A stretch of DNA of 34,167 bases from NCBI GenBank assembly GCA_002009475.1, contig AYTS01000084.1, positions 1-34,167 on the forward strand, given 5' to 3'. This document shows positions 34,042 through 34,167 of this stretch, one piece after another. Below the pieces are notes generated by a model. The model saw only the letters and a program-made list of their open reading frames with translations. It searched no databases and was not told the DNA's origin. The position numbers and the translations under genes were made by a program. Source of the stretch: Candidatus Brocadia carolinensis (GTDB lineage: Bacteria > Planctomycetota > Brocadiia > Brocadiales > Brocadiaceae). The first letter of the stretch is position 1; each line of letters starts with the position of its first letter.

Positions 34042-34167
34042 ATGGGGAAAGAGGTATTTAAGCGGACGAAGCCGCATGTGAACGTAGGTACGATAGGGCA
34101 TGTGGATCATGGTAAGACGACGTTGACGTCGGTGATAACGCATGTATTGGCGAAGCAGGGGTGGGTC
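34042..34167 (+). CDS. tuf: Elongation factor Tu, N-terminal part (cut by window edge)
   Basis: The first 42 codons are visible, starting [20 protein letters not shown]. They include the GTP-binding P-loop [12 protein letters not shown]-Tu delivers aminoacyl-tRNA to the ribosome. It lies directly behind the tRNA-Thr(GGT) gene, the usual tufB position. AAGGGAGTG lies ~12 nt before the ATG. Codon choice (ACG, GTG, AAG repeatedly) differs from the AT-leaning neighbours, as expected for a very highly expressed gene. Confidence 0.97.
   Translation, partial: MGKEVFKRTKPHVNVGTIGHVDHGKTTLTSVITHVLAKQGWV

Overview
The window looks like a chromosomal segment of a planctomycete, most likely an anammox-type lineage (Brocadia/Kuenenia-like). 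This is inference. It rests on a pilin-like protein with the planctomycete H-Xn-DG tail, a PEGA lipoprotein ending in the planctomycete-style PLDFF region, a small protein with an anaerobic ribonucleotide reductase (NrdD)-like tail, AmrS- and LarE-type anaerobe genes, and moderate GC with AT-rich spacers. No catabolic marker gene is present, so the genus is not proven.

Layout. Bases 1-4500 are an accessory region: the tail of an IS transposase, a STAND NTPase that has lost its P-loop, a REP-associated tyrosine transposase (RAYT) between two ~280-bp direct repeats rich in short palindromes, and a type II toxin-antitoxin pair. Bases 4588-6939 hold a two-gene export unit: a signal-peptide TPR protein and an eight-repeat, propeller-like secreted protein. 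Bases 7528-10337 carry an aquaporin, endonuclease III, a metallophosphoesterase and a PEGA lipoprotein. Bases 10334-13934 carry, mostly on the minus strand, a nitroreductase, a HAD phosphatase, a universal stress protein and an AmrS-type radical SAM enzyme. Among them, on the plus strand, is a 131-aa protein ending in a glycyl-radical-like motif. A pilin-like gene follows, then the minus-strand pair nadA-larE, an RlmI-like methyltransferase, a zinc-ribbon protein and a CDF metal exporter.

Bases 19755-24198 run rightward: a decayed MBL-fold nuclease, psd, then ribE-pdxA-cupin (overlapping genes, so probably one operon) and rsmA. A dead IS1634-like element lies at 24508-26472. After it come an unrecognised membrane protein, the minus-strand operon dnaJ/TPR-purC-suhB, a LolC/E permease, aroC, and the classic tRNA-Thr, tRNA-Tyr, tRNA-Gly, tRNA-Thr, tuf cluster, cut by the right edge.

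Two observations stand out. First, five separate genes are broken by exactly one extra base, and in each case the break is at an A or T run of 8-9 bases, while runs of 7 are in frame. This points either to homopolymer overcalls in the assembly or to reliance on slippage. Second, the 11928-12323 gene encodes what looks like a stand-alone glycyl-radical tail related to NrdD, a possible analogue of the YfiD/GrcA spare-part protein.
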